This document shows, piece by piece, positions 24,373 to 32,963 of a DNA stretch of 64,000 nucleotides; the first letter of the stretch is position 1; the number at the start of each line of letters is the position of its first letter. Source of the stretch: Kitasatospora aureofaciens. GTDB lineage: Bacteria > Actinomycetota > Actinomycetes > Streptomycetales > Streptomycetaceae. Below the pieces are notes generated by a model. That model did not search any database and was not told the origin of the DNA. It saw only the letters and a program-made list of their open reading frames with translations. The DNA lies in NCBI RefSeq assembly GCF_001188955.3, contig NZ_JPRF03000076.1, positions 248,001 through 312,000 of the forward strand, written 5' to 3'. A program made the position numbers and the translations under genes.

Positions 24373-25986
24373 GTGAGCACTGTACAGTCCGTCCCCGTCC
24401 CGCAGGTCCTTCTTGAGGCCGGCCGCCGACGGACCTTCGCCGTGATCAGCCATCCGGACGCGGGCAAGTCCACGCTCACCGAGGCGCTGGCGCTGCACGC
24501 GCGGGCGATCACATCTGCCGGCGCGGTGCACGCCAAGGGTGACCGACGCGGCGTGACCAGCGACTGGATGGAGTTGGAACGCGAGCGCGGTATCTCGGTG
24601 ACCTCGGCCGCATTGCAGTTCGGCTATCGCGACCACGTGATGAACCTGGTCGACACCCCCGGCCACGCCGACTTCTCCGAGGATACCTACCGGGTGCTGG
24701 CCGCCGTCGACTGCGCGATCATGCTGGTCGACGCGGCCAAGGGCCTGGAGGAGCAGACCCGCAAGCTTTTCGCGGTCTGCCGCCATCGCGGCGTCCCCGT
24801 GATCACCTTCATCAACAAGTGGGACCGGCGCGGCCGGGATGCACTCACCCTGCTCGAGGACATCGAGACGCACCTCGGGATCACCCCCGTCCCGGTCGTC
24901 TGGCCGGTCGGCAACGCCGGCAACCTGCGCGGCCTGGTCGAAGCGGGGAACACCGAGCAGATGCTGCGCTACACCAAGGTGCCAGCCGGCACGCACGCCG
25001 CCCTCGAGGAGCAGCTCACCTCCGAGAAGGCCGCCGAGCAGGAGGGCGAAGCCTGGACGACCGCGCTGGAGGAACTGGAGCTGGTGCTCTCCTCCGGCCC
25101 CGGCTACGACCAGGAAGCCTTCGAGGCCGGCAAGATCAGCCCGGTCTTCTTCGGTGCCGCGCTGACCAACATCGGTGTGAAGCCCCTGCTGGACGCCGTG
25201 GTCGACCTCGCTCCGGCTCCCGGGCCCCGCCCGCTGGCCAAGGGCGGCAGCCGCGAGGTCGGCGAGGAGTTCTCCGGCCTGGTGTTCAAGATCCAGGCGA
25301 ACATGGACCCGGCACATCGCGACCGGATCGCCTTCGTTCGAGTCTGCTCCGGCGTCTTCGAGCGCGGCATGCACGTCACCCGCGCGGCCAGCGGCCGCTC
25401 CTTCGCAACCAAGTACGCGCACACCGTCTTCGGAGCCGAGCGCACCGTGGTCGACACCGCGTACCCCGGCGACGTGGTCGGCCTGATCAACGCGAGCGCG
25501 CTGCGGGTCGGCGACACCCTCTACACCGGCAAGAAGACCGAGTTTCCCCCGCTGCCCGCCTTCGCCCCCGAGTACTTCGCGGTGGCACGGCCCAAGGACA
25601 TCAGCCGTTCCAAGCAGTTCCGCAAGGGCGTTGCCCAACTCGATGAGGAAGGCGTGATCCAGGTGCTGGTCTCCGACCGGCGTGGCGACCAGGCGCCGGT
25701 CATGGCTGCGGTCGGCCCGATGCAGTTCGACGTGATCCTGCACCGGATGGAGCACGAGTTCTCTTCCCCGATCGCCCTCGACCAGCTCTCCTACCGCTTG
25801 GCCCGGATCACCGACGCCGACGGCGCCGCAGCCCTGGCCAAAGCCCGCCTGACCAACGGCGAGGTGCTCACCCGCCGCTCGGACGACGTGCTGCTGGCCT
25901 TGTTCGCCGACAAGTGGCACCTGAACGCCTTCCAGCGCGCCCAGCCCGACGTCCTGCTCCAGCCGCTGATCGCCACGGCGGACTGA
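24373..25986 (+). CDS. prfC: Peptide chain release factor 3
   Basis: GTG 24373 after CGAGGAAAC. 537 residues, close to the 529 of Escherichia coli RF3. GTPase motifs: G1 'SHPDAGKST' (residues 27-35), G2 region 'KGDRRGVTSDWMELERERGISVTSAA', G3 'VDTPGHADFSEDTYR', G4 NKWD. Domain II contains 'SGLVFKIQANMDPAHRDRIAFVRVCSGVFERGM' and the C-terminus 'AVGPMQFDVILHRMEHEF', which identify RF3 rather than EF-G. It recycles RF1/RF2 from the ribosome using GTP. Intact and monocistronic, flanked by fragments on both sides. Confidence 0.95.
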   Translation: MSTVQSVPVPQVLLEAGRRRTFAVISHPDAGKSTLTEALALHARAITSAGAVHAKGDRRGVTSDWMELERERGISVTSAALQFGYRDHVMNLVDTPGHADFSEDTYRVLAAVDCAIMLVDAAKGLEEQTRKLFAVCRHRGVPVITFINKWDRRGRDALTLLEDIETHLGITPVPVVWPVGNAGNLRGLVEAGNTEQMLRYTKVPAGTHAALEEQLTSEKAAEQEGEAWTTALEELELVLSSGPGYDQEAFEAGKISPVFFGAALTNIGVKPLLDAVVDLAPAPGPRPLAKGGSREVGEEFSGLVFKIQANMDPAHRDRIAFVRVCSGVFERGMHVTRAASGRSFATKYAHTVFGAERTVVDTAYPGDVVGLINASALRVGDTLYTGKKTEFPPLPAFAPEYFAVARPKDISRSKQFRKGVAQLDEEGVIQVLVSDRRGDQAPVMAAVGPMQFDVILHRMEHEFSSPIALDQLSYRLARITDADGAAALAKARLTNGEVLTRRSDDVLLALFADKWHLNAFQRAQPDVLLQPLIATAD

Positions 25987-26107
25987 TCACCGACCTCTCG
26001 GCACGGCGGCGCCGCTTGGCACGGCGGACGGCGCATGATGCGGCCCCTGCCGGGGGTCTTCCGGCGCGCGCCGCCCCTGTGGCTGCCGATGAGTTAGTCC
26101 GTGCAGG

Positions 26108-26362
26108 TCATGCGGCATGCCGGTACTCGTGGAGGGTGCCGCCGAGACGGTCGCGTCCGCGGACGTCCAGCCGGGGGATCCGCCCGGGATCGGCGATCGG
26201 GACGGGCCGTGGCGTCAGTGACGTGTCCTGGTGGAGTGCGTGATGTGGGGGCGGTGGGCGATGTAGTGGTCCTCGAACTCCCGCAGTACGTGCAGGAGAT
26301 GGCGCTGGTTCCAGATCAGCGTCCGGTCGAGGAGTTCGCGTCGGCATGCCCGGCGTTCCATT
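26108..26362 (-). pseudogene. C-terminal remnant of an rve transposase, frameshifted
   Basis: Minus strand reads 'MERRACRRELLDRTLIWNQRHLLHVLREFEDHYIAHRPH', then one base out of phase 'HALHQDTSLTPRPVPIADPGRIPRLDVRGRDRLGGTLHEYRHAA' to the stop at 26108. This is the end of an integrase-core transposase (RRELLDRTLIWN... HYxxHRPHxxL). It is a different family member from the IS at 15.2 kb. Catalytic Asp residues are missing. Confidence 0.75.
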
Positions 26363-26462
26363 AACGGGGAAATTACGGGCAAAGCGCCAGGATGATCACG
26401 GCCCGCTCACCGCTGACGAATCGAGGTCGACACCGCCATCGATTGTTGACCGAACCAACACG

Positions 26463-26503
26463 AAGGCCGGGCCCGTCGCACTGTGTGCGACGGGCCCGGC
26501 CTT
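26463..26503 (-). terminator. Terminator hairpin downstream of the initiator tRNA
   Basis: Perfect 18-bp arms AAGGCCGGGCCCGTCGCA and their complement with a 5-base loop CTGTG. It lies 10 bases beyond the tRNA 3' end on the minus strand. Weak T-richness follows in that direction (TTCGTGTT). Confidence 0.85.
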
Positions 26504-26512
26504 GTTGCGTAG

Positions 26513-26586
26513 TAGCGGGGACAGGATTTGAACCTGCGACCTCTGGGTTATGAGCCCAGCGAGCTACCGAGCTGCTCCACCCCGCG
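26513..26586 (-). tRNA. tRNA-fMet (initiator), anticodon CAT
   Basis: Read on the minus strand: acceptor CGCGGGG; D-arm with AGCAGCTCGGTAGCT; anticodon stem/loop CTGGGCTCATAACCCAG containing the three consecutive G-C pairs diagnostic of initiator tRNA and anticodon CAT; T-arm GCAGGTTCAAATCCTGT; 3' acceptor CCCCGC then T and A. The 1-72 pair is C-T, an unpaired end as required for formylation. CCA is not encoded. 74 bases. A strong terminator follows directly. Confidence 0.95.
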
Positions 26587-26935
26587 TCGGTGACACCGAC
26601 TCTACGGCACATCCCGCACAGCGCGAAATCTCATTTTCGCCGCCGCCGAGAAAATGCCTGCGGCAGGTGGAGGCGGCCCAGGAATCCATCATGAGCGTCA
26701 CCTGCCGGATGGCTGGTCACCAGCGGACAGCTCGTACGCAATCGCCGTCTCGGAGACGAATTGGCTGCGGGCGACCGTCGCCCTGACCGTGTACTGCATG
26801 CACGGCGACGACACTCAGGTCGGGCGGTTCGGCTCCCGACAGGGGCTGCATGCTGCCATTGCGTGCCACCCCGTGTACCCGGATTCTCCCCTGGCCTGGC
26901 CTGGCCTGTCGGGGCGGCCCGATACCTTTCACCCC

Positions 26936-27979
26936 ATGACGCTGCTGCCCGTTCGACCGATCGCCACGACCAAGCCGTTGACGCCGGAAACGGCATCGTC
27001 CCCAGCGGTTGCCTCGGTGGTTCCGTCCGGGCCCGGCCCGGTGTCGTGGGCGTTGGACGGGACTCTGTTCGCGGTGGACTTCTCGGCTGCCGGCGACGAG
27101 CCCGTCGCGCCCTGTGCGGTGTTCCGACTGGGCGATCGCCCACGTGACGCGTGGGGCGCCGCTCTCGCGCCCGACGCTGGCTGCGTCGTCGTTGCCACCC
27201 AGCACGAGGCCATGTGCCTGGACGCCGACGGCGCGGTGCGCTGGCGGATCCCTTTCACGCCGCCGGCGCACTCTTCGATCGGGCTCGCCAACTGCGCCTT
27301 CTCGCTGGACGGTTCGCAGGTGTGGATCTTTCGGCCGGACGCCATGCTGGGCCGGGGTGACGGCGGAGACCGCTGGCTGGTCGTGGACGCCGCCGACGGG
27401 CGGGTGATCGCCGAATACGCCCTGCCCACGGTCGGGCAGGGCGCCCACCAGGTGGCCCACCCCGACGGCATTCACATGCTCCTGGACGTCGGTGAAGGCC
27501 AGGACGGCGTCTTCCTCTTCCACGGCCGTCTGGACGGAGACGCGATCAGCGTCCACTCCTACCCGTGGGATGACCGTTGCCTGATCGATGTCTCCCCCGA
27601 CGGGCGGGAGTTCATGACCGTCGGACACGGTGAGGACGACGCCGTCTTCCACGCTTTCCCCGACGGCACCGAGCTGTGCCGCTTCGCCGTCGAGCGCTTC
27701 CTGACTCCCGCGGCAGCCGACGAGGACGGGAGCACCGATGACAACGACGAGGTCGAAGAGCCCCACATCGCGTGGAGCGGCGGCTACCTTGATGCCGCCA
27801 CTGCGGTGATCACCGTCGCCGGCGAGACCGAGGACGACGAGTGGAACATTCCGTACGTCGTCGACCTCGCCAGCGGAGCGATCCGGGGCCGTCTCGCCGC
27901 CGAGCCCCGGCTGCGCGGCGACGGCTCCTGGACCACCGTCGACGACCACGGCGGGCTGACGCTCTGGAAGCTCGGCTGA
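26936..27979 (+). CDS. Beta-propeller-like hypothetical protein
   Basis: Start chosen at ATG 26936 (MTLLPVRPIATTKPLTPETA), where protein-like composition begins; no good Shine-Dalgarno, so the transcript may be leaderless, and the open frame continues upstream. 347 residues of repeated four-stranded units: 'GPVSWALDGTLFAVDF', 'LAPDAGCVVVATQHEAMCLDADGAVRWRIPF', 'FSLDGSQVWIFRPDAM', 'WLVVDAADGRVIAEYALP', 'HPDGIHMLLDVGEG', 'SPDGREFMTVGHGEDDAVFHAFPDG', and 'LTLWKLG' as the velcro strand. This is the WD40/YVTN-like pattern. An acidic insert (about 255-275) is present. Probably a cytoplasmic scaffold or sensor; function unknown. Confidence 0.65.
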   Translation: MTLLPVRPIATTKPLTPETASSPAVASVVPSGPGPVSWALDGTLFAVDFSAAGDEPVAPCAVFRLGDRPRDAWGAALAPDAGCVVVATQHEAMCLDADGAVRWRIPFTPPAHSSIGLANCAFSLDGSQVWIFRPDAMLGRGDGGDRWLVVDAADGRVIAEYALPTVGQGAHQVAHPDGIHMLLDVGEGQDGVFLFHGRLDGDAISVHSYPWDDRCLIDVSPDGREFMTVGHGEDDAVFHAFPDGTELCRFAVERFLTPAAADEDGSTDDNDEVEEPHIAWSGGYLDAATAVITVAGETEDDEWNIPYVVDLASGAIRGRLAAEPRLRGDGSWTTVDDHGGLTLWKLG

Positions 27980-28542
27980 TCTGCCCCCGGTGCACGCGCC
28001 CGGCGCCACTCGAAGCCGCTGGGGCAATCGGACGCGGAATGTGGTTCTTCCCGGCCGGCTTCCGGAAGCCGAACAACTGGGGGTGTCAATCCAAGCGGAC
28101 GTCGACAGAGGATCTGACCGGCTGGGTGGCGAGGACCTTGGAGATGGGCGGCGGTCTACGAATGCCGCGATCAACTCGGCGACAGGTGAATGTCGTATCG
28201 CCGCCACCAAAGTTTGCGACCGTGTCGTTCTCCGGCCGTCCTCGGGCGGGCGGAAACAGCCGGAAGCGAGTCGTACGCAGTTGTGAGGCACGTCACTCTC
28301 GGGGCTCCAGTCGTCTGCCACCTCTCACGCGCCTCTCACGGACTGGGTGTCATGAGGTGGCACCAGGCGTCATGCGGCCTGGATGTGGCAGGCCCTGACC
28401 TGCGGGTTCTGGACTGAGCGGACGAGCCGTCACCCCCTTTCGACCGCTGGGGGTCAAGGGGCGTGGGTCAGTGAAGTGCCTGGTTCGGTGTGGGCCTGTC
28501 CCAGGTGATTGCGGACAGGCCCGTGGCGGAATATGGCCGGGG
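27980..28542. other. Gene-free stretch before the methyltransferase
   Basis: About 560 bases. No supported gene; open frames on both strands are low-quality. At 28448-28462 the 15-base CTGGGGGTCAAGGGG equals the anticodon arm of the tRNA-Pro half-site at 15.0 kb, but the match does not extend into the T-arm. Confidence 0.4.
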
Positions 28543-29358
28543 TCAGGCGGCTCGGGTGGCGGTGATGAGGTGGTAGTCGAGGAGGCCGTGGCGCCAGGCG
28601 GGGAGGAAGTTGCGGGTCCAGTGGTCGGTGGGGACGGTGTCGGCGAGGTAGCGGTCGAGGCCCGGCCAGACGTCGGGGCCGATGGTTTCGGTGGTGACGT
28701 CGGTGAAGCTGGCGTTGGTGAGGTCGGTGGTGAAGCCGTTGAGGGTGTGGGGGACGTCGAGGCCGTCGGCGAAGCTGGCGAGCAGGAGCTTGAGGCGTTC
28801 GGTGATCTCGTCTCCGGGGGTGGCGAAGAAGGTGGTGACGACCAGGCGGCCGCCGGGGCGCAGGACGCGCGCGGCCTCGCGGGCGAAGCCGGAGAGTCGG
28901 CGGAAGTGCTGGGCGGCCTCGACCGAGTAGACGCCGTCCAGCGAGGCGTCGTGGAACGGGAGTTCGTCGGCCGAGCCGATGGTGTAGGCGAGCCGGTCCG
29001 GATACGTGGCCTGGGCGCGGGCGTTGACGGCGCGGGCGCGCTCGACCTGGTCCGGGTGGATGTCCACGCCCGTCACCGAGGCGAAGCGGAACTCCCGCAG
29101 CGCCAGGGCCGCACCCAGCCCGCGCCCGCAGCCCACCTCCGCCAGCCGCAGCCGCTCACGCGGCTCCGGAAAGGCACGCAGCACCCGCCGGTACAACTGC
29201 TCCTGGCTGCGCACCCGGTCCTCGGGGGTGAGGGCGGTGAGGTCGATACCCTGCCAGTCACCGAAGTTGATAAATCCGCCGCCGAAGCTGGCCGCCTTGG
29301 AGAGATCTTCGGCGCCGTAAGTCCGGCGCACGGTCGGGGGGATGGGGTCCTGGTTCAT
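28543..29358 (-). CDS. SAM-dependent class I methyltransferase
   Basis: ATG 29358 after GAGGAA...AAGG. 271 residues. N-terminus MNQDPIPPTVRRTYGAEDLS, then the Rossmann fold: motif I 'LRLAEVGCGRGLGAALALRE' (residues 69-88), acidic loop 'VTGVDIHPDQVERARAVN', motif II 'ELPFHDASLDGVYSVEAAQHF', motif III 'EAARVLRPGGRLVVTTFFATPG'. It resembles the small-molecule O/C-methyltransferases of actinomycete secondary metabolism. The substrate is not deducible. A 34-residue ORF upstream on the same strand repeats its first 28 residues. Confidence 0.85.
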   Translation of the reverse strand: MNQDPIPPTVRRTYGAEDLSKAASFGGGFINFGDWQGIDLTALTPEDRVRSQEQLYRRVLRAFPEPRERLRLAEVGCGRGLGAALALREFRFASVTGVDIHPDQVERARAVNARAQATYPDRLAYTIGSADELPFHDASLDGVYSVEAAQHFRRLSGFAREAARVLRPGGRLVVTTFFATPGDEITERLKLLLASFADGLDVPHTLNGFTTDLTNASFTDVTTETIGPDVWPGLDRYLADTVPTDHWTRNFLPAWRHGLLDYHLITATRAA

Positions 29359-29450
29359 GGCCTTCGATTCCTCGGGGTGGCGTGTGGTTGGGGGCTTTGT
29401 GGAGCAGGGTGGGACGAGTCTCGTGATGCCGGTTCTGGGATGAGAGCAGG

Positions 29451-29555
29451 TCAGCTAGGGTGCAAGGGTGTCCCGCCGCCCAACGAGGGGGCGGTACTGA
29501 GATCGTCGGCGCCGTACGTCCGGCGTACCGTCGGGGGGATGTGGTTGTGGTCCAT
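29451..29555 (-). CDS. 34-residue ORF homologous to the methyltransferase N-terminus
   Basis: ATG 29555 is 11 bases after AGGAGA. The product opens MDHNHIPPTVRRTYGADDLS and ends TPLHPS. Aligned with the downstream methyltransferase start (MNQDPIPPTVRRTYGAEDLS), about 21 of the first 28 residues agree. It ends 92 bases before that gene, in the same orientation. Most likely the stub of a second methyltransferase copy after deletion. A functional short peptide recognised by the same partner as the methyltransferase N-terminus is a less likely alternative. Confidence 0.5.
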   Translation of the reverse strand: MDHNHIPPTVRRTYGADDLSTAPSLGGGTPLHPS

Positions 29556-29796
29556 GGGCCGTCGGGTCTCCTGCTCGGTGGGCGCCCGGCGGTCGGGCGC
29601 GCCGAGGTACGTACCCAAACCGGTGGCGGTCCGAACACGGTACGTGACGGTGGGGGTTCGGGGTCGGCCGTAGCGGTGTGGGACGACGGGTCGGGTGTCG
29701 ATCAAGGGGCTGCCGGGGCTCGGAAACGCGGTGTCGGGACGGGCCCGTCGTTCGCTACAGTCCGCCGGGAACCGCCGACCACGAGGAGCACCCCCC

Positions 29797-30306
29797 ATGA
29801 GCACCGACAACCGACCCGTACCGTCGCTGACCGGCGGCGAGCGCGAGATGCTGCGCGGATTCCTGGACTTCCACCGGGCGACCCTCGCCATGAAGTGTGA
29901 GGGCCTGACCGACCAACAGCTGCGGGAACGCTCAAGCCCGCCGTCCACGCTGAGCCTGCTCGGGCTGGTGCGGCACATGGCCGAGGTCGAGCGCACCTGG
30001 TTCCGCCGGGTGATCGACGGGGAGGACGTCCCGCTGGTCTGGTCCGAGGACGGCGACTACCAGGTGGCCTACGACGCGACCGGGGCCACCCGTGCCGAGG
30101 CCTTCGCCGCCTGGCGGGCCGAGGTCGAGCACTCCCGACGCATCGAACTCGCCGCCCCCTCGCTCGACGTCACCGGCTACCAGCCCCGCTGGGAGGCCGA
30201 GGTGTCGCTGCGCCTGGTGATGCTCCACCTCATCCACGAGTACGCCCGGCACAACGGACACGCCGACTTCCTGCGCGAGGCCATCGACGGCGTGGTCGGG
30301 GCGTAG
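29797..30306 (+). CDS. DinB-family protein
   Basis: ATG 29797 eight bases after GAGGAG. 169 residues, four-helix bundle of the DinB/DUF664 type: 'SLTGGEREMLRGFLDFHRATLAMKCEGLTDQQL', 'STLSLLGLVRHMAEVERTWFRRVIDGED', and 'LRLVMLHLIHEYARHNGHADFLREAIDG'. The three metal-ligand positions are His in LVRHMAEVE and the HEYARHNGH cluster. Actinomycete members include mycothiol-dependent thiol transferases and detoxification enzymes; the exact substrate is unknown. Transcribed divergently from the methyltransferase region. Confidence 0.88.
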   Translation: MSTDNRPVPSLTGGEREMLRGFLDFHRATLAMKCEGLTDQQLRERSSPPSTLSLLGLVRHMAEVERTWFRRVIDGEDVPLVWSEDGDYQVAYDATGATRAEAFAAWRAEVEHSRRIELAAPSLDVTGYQPRWEAEVSLRLVMLHLIHEYARHNGHADFLREAIDGVVGA

Positions 30307-30339
30307 GGGGTGGCGTAGGGCCTGTCCGCCCGCGCCCGG

Positions 30340-30828
30340 TCACCAGCCGAGGAGGTGGGTGCGGGTGGTGAGGGCGGTGAGGACGGACTTGGTGGTGGTG
30401 TCGGGGGTGAGGGGGGTGGTGTCGAGTTCGTGCGGGGTGGTGGGGGCCGCGGTGGTGAGGACGACGTAGTGGAGGGCGGAGCCGGTGGTGCGGCTCTCGC
30501 GGCGGAAGGTGTCGAGGGAGGCCGGGGCCTCGGCGCACTCGACGACGACCTGGTAGCCGCCGGTGGCGTAGGCGAAGGCGGCCTGGGCGGCGGCGGCCAG
30601 GGCGGTGGCGTTCTGGCGGGCGGCCTCGGGCAGGTGCGGCGGCAGCTGGCCGTTGCGGATGACCTGGAGGAAGTCCTCCGTCCGCAGGTGGACGCTCGGG
30701 TGCAGCTCCTGGGCGAGCAGCCCCGCGACCGGGCTGTTCCCGGCCCCGGAGGGGTCGACGAGGAGGAGGACGCCCCCGGCGCCCCGGCCGCCCCCGAGCT
30801 CCGGCCCACCTACGGTCGTACGGTTCAC
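30340..30828 (-). CDS. Chloramphenicol-phosphotransferase-like P-loop protein with degenerate Walker A
   Basis: GTG 30828 start. 162 residues. 'GVLLLVDPSGAGNSPVAGLLAQEL' occupies the position of a P-loop, but the lysine of GxxGxGK(S/T) is Asn (SGAGNS). Downstream 'HLRTEDFLQVIRNGQLPPHLPEAARQN' and 'AFAYATGGYQVVVECAEAP' match the zeta-toxin/chloramphenicol-phosphotransferase-like kinases ('HTDDFYxxIRxGxxPPWxPEAxxQN'). The rest has Thr/Pro-rich tandem segments (TTAAPTTPHELDTTPLTPDT). Loss of the P-loop lysine makes ATP use unlikely, so this may be a decayed or non-catalytic homologue. Stands alone, convergent with the DinB gene. Confidence 0.6.
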   Translation of the reverse strand: MNRTTVGGPELGGGRGAGGVLLLVDPSGAGNSPVAGLLAQELHPSVHLRTEDFLQVIRNGQLPPHLPEAARQNATALAAAAQAAFAYATGGYQVVVECAEAPASLDTFRRESRTTGSALHYVVLTTAAPTTPHELDTTPLTPDTTTKSVLTALTTRTHLLGW

Positions 30829-31100
30829 AGCTGCTGATCCCTTCGCGGGCCGGGGACGGACGGGGTCGGTCGGTTCGGTCGGGCAGCCGGGGCGAGACGG
30901 TGGGAGTGCGAAGGAGCCGGTCGGCCCGGATGCGGACAGCCGACCGCCTCGTCCCTACGACTGATGCGTTTCGGGGATCAACCTAGTCCAAACGGGTGCT
31001 CCGAGTCGTCCCCCCTCCCCGTCCCGGGCAGGTCCGCGGCAGGTCCCTGGCAGGTCCCCGGCCGGGGCGGGGCTGGGCGGGAGTGGGCCGGGGGCGGCCC

Positions 31101-32753
31101 TCAGCGGTCCTCGGTGCGCAGGACGATCGGGTTGGTGAGGGCGGCCATCGGGCCCCAGGGGAGGTCCCCGCCCATCGAGTTGCCCTTGCCGGGCGTGCCG
31201 TCGGCCCTCGGGTGGCGCACCTCGGCGCGGACGTACGCGGCGAGTGAGGCGGTGGTGCGCCACACCACGGTGCCGGAGCCGCCGGCGGGCAGCGACTCCT
31301 GGTGCATCTGCCCCTCGTCGGTGATCAGGCGGACGGTGCCGCCGGGCACGCCGGAGACGGTGAGCCGGACGTCCACCGGGGCGTCAGCAGGGACGGACAG
31401 CTCCTCGCCGATGCCGGCCTGACGGCCGTTCCCGGTGGCGGTGAGGTCGAGCTCGACGGTGGCGGACTCGGCCAGCCAGCTGCGCCCGGCGCGCAGCCCG
31501 TCGAGGATCGCGTCCCGGGTGAGGTCCCCGGCGAGGACGACGTTGTGCGGCAGGCCGATGACCTGCGGGTCGCTGTGGGCGTCGCTGTTGCCCATGGCGG
31601 GCAGCCAGGAGCGGCCGCTGTTGCCGTTGCCGCCGCGCAGGGCGACGGCGAGCCCGGAGTCCCAGGTGTCGACGGCCGACTCGTCGTCGTACGTCCAGGG
31701 CCCGTTCCAGACCTCGACGGCGTCGGCCTGCTCGTAGCCGAACTTCCACTGGCAGGCGACGTACGGGCAGTACGGGTGCGCGGGCACCACCAGGCCGCCG
31801 GAGCGGTGGACCTGGCGGACGAAGCGCGGGTACTCCTCGTCGCGGGAGCGGTAGCGCCAGTCGACGAACCGGCCGGGCTCCAGGCCCAGGGCCAGCCAGT
31901 GGCCGTTGCGGGTGGTGACCTCCTCGCCGGTGACGATCAGCAGGTCGGGGCCGGCCAGCGGGCCCCAGACGGCGTGCGAGGAGCTGGTGTTGTGGTCGGT
32001 CGAGACGATGAAGTCCAGGCCGGCCGCCCGGGCACCGGCGGCCACCTCCTCGGGCAGGCGACGCCCGTCGGAGTGCACGGTGTGCAGGTGGCAGTCGCCC
32101 CGGTACCAGGCCCGGCCGCGGCCGCGGGCCCGCTCCGGCGGGTAGTGCGGGGTGAACTCCGGCCCCGGCGCGCCGAACCGGAGGGTCACCTGGACGTGGT
32201 AGTCCAGGCCCTGCGGGGCGACCTGGTACGGGCCCAGGGCGATGTGCCAGGTGCCGGGGTTGATCGGGCCTGGGAGGTAGCCGGGGGTGGCAGCGCCCCG
32301 GGAGAGGGCGAACTCGGTGCGGAAGCCGCCGGACCAGCCGCGGAAGCCGTCCCCGCCGAGGTCGGTGCCGCGCTCGTCGAAGATGCCGATGTCGCAGGAG
32401 TTGCCGGGGGTGCCGGCGGGGACCTGCGGCTTGTCGTAGCGGTAGGAGACGGCGATCTCGCGGACGCCCTCGGGGACTTCGACCGGGAGGAGGACGAAGT
32501 CGGGGGCGCCGGTGGGGAGGCGGCCGGTGAGGGTGAGGGTGCGGTCGCCGTTGGGTGGGGGCTGGGCGGGCGTTGCTGGGGCGGGGCCGGCGGTCGCGGT
32601 GGTGACGGCGAGGCCGAGGGTGGTGGCGGCGCTGGTGGCGAGGCCGGTGCGGAGCAGGTCGCGGCGGGGCAGGTCGTGGCGGGCGGGGTGCGTCGGGCCG
32701 GTGGAGCGTGGCGGGTCCGTGGCGCGGGCCGGGTCGACTGGGTCGGTGGGCAT
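31101..32753 (-). CDS. Tat-exported PHP-domain phosphoesterase (CehA/McbA family)
   Basis: ATG 32753. 550 residues. Twin-arginine signal at about 28-55 ('RRDLLRTGLATSAATTLGLAV', key RR and hydrophobic core). A beta-sandwich follows at about 75-200, then the PHP domain from about residue 215: 'GDCHLHTVHSDG' (HxH), 'FIVSTDHNTSSSH' (TDH), 'VTGEEVTTRNGHWLAL' (E...GH), 'AHPYCP', 'MGNSDAHS'. These are the metal ligands of trinuclear PHP phosphoesterases. A C-terminal Ig-like part follows. CehA/McbA proteins hydrolyse phosphate esters or carbamates; the natural substrate is unknown. Predicted extracytoplasmic. Confidence 0.88.
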   Translation of the reverse strand: MPTDPVDPARATDPPRSTGPTHPARHDLPRRDLLRTGLATSAATTLGLAVTTATAGPAPATPAQPPPNGDRTLTLTGRLPTGAPDFVLLPVEVPEGVREIAVSYRYDKPQVPAGTPGNSCDIGIFDERGTDLGGDGFRGWSGGFRTEFALSRGAATPGYLPGPINPGTWHIALGPYQVAPQGLDYHVQVTLRFGAPGPEFTPHYPPERARGRGRAWYRGDCHLHTVHSDGRRLPEEVAAGARAAGLDFIVSTDHNTSSSHAVWGPLAGPDLLIVTGEEVTTRNGHWLALGLEPGRFVDWRYRSRDEEYPRFVRQVHRSGGLVVPAHPYCPYVACQWKFGYEQADAVEVWNGPWTYDDESAVDTWDSGLAVALRGGNGNSGRSWLPAMGNSDAHSDPQVIGLPHNVVLAGDLTRDAILDGLRAGRSWLAESATVELDLTATGNGRQAGIGEELSVPADAPVDVRLTVSGVPGGTVRLITDEGQMHQESLPAGGSGTVVWRTTASLAAYVRAEVRHPRADGTPGKGNSMGGDLPWGPMAALTNPIVLRTEDR

Positions 32754-32963
32754 CGGTGCCTCCGGGCTGGGGCGGGCGGGTTCGCCGGCTCGTCTACCCC
32801 GGGGGGTGAACCGGGGGTGAGGCGGGGCTCACCGGGGTGGGGCGGGTCGGTGAAGGGTGTCCGGGCAGCGGCGGGGCGAGTTGCGGAGAGTGACGGATGG
32901 TCGGTTCATAGTCACGTGGTCGGTTCGGATGACAGGTGGCGATGGGTCGGTCGGGAGGCTGGT

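Noticed and set aside
24259-25920. 553-codon minus-strand frame opposite release factor 3
   Set aside because: Antisense shadow; RF3 GTPase motifs are on the plus strand.
26513-26586. Second att site at the initiator tRNA
   Set aside because: The tRNA is complete with a normal terminator and no duplicated 3' end nearby. Its T-arm shares a 20-base identity with the tRNA-Pro scar only because both tRNAs have the same T-arm.
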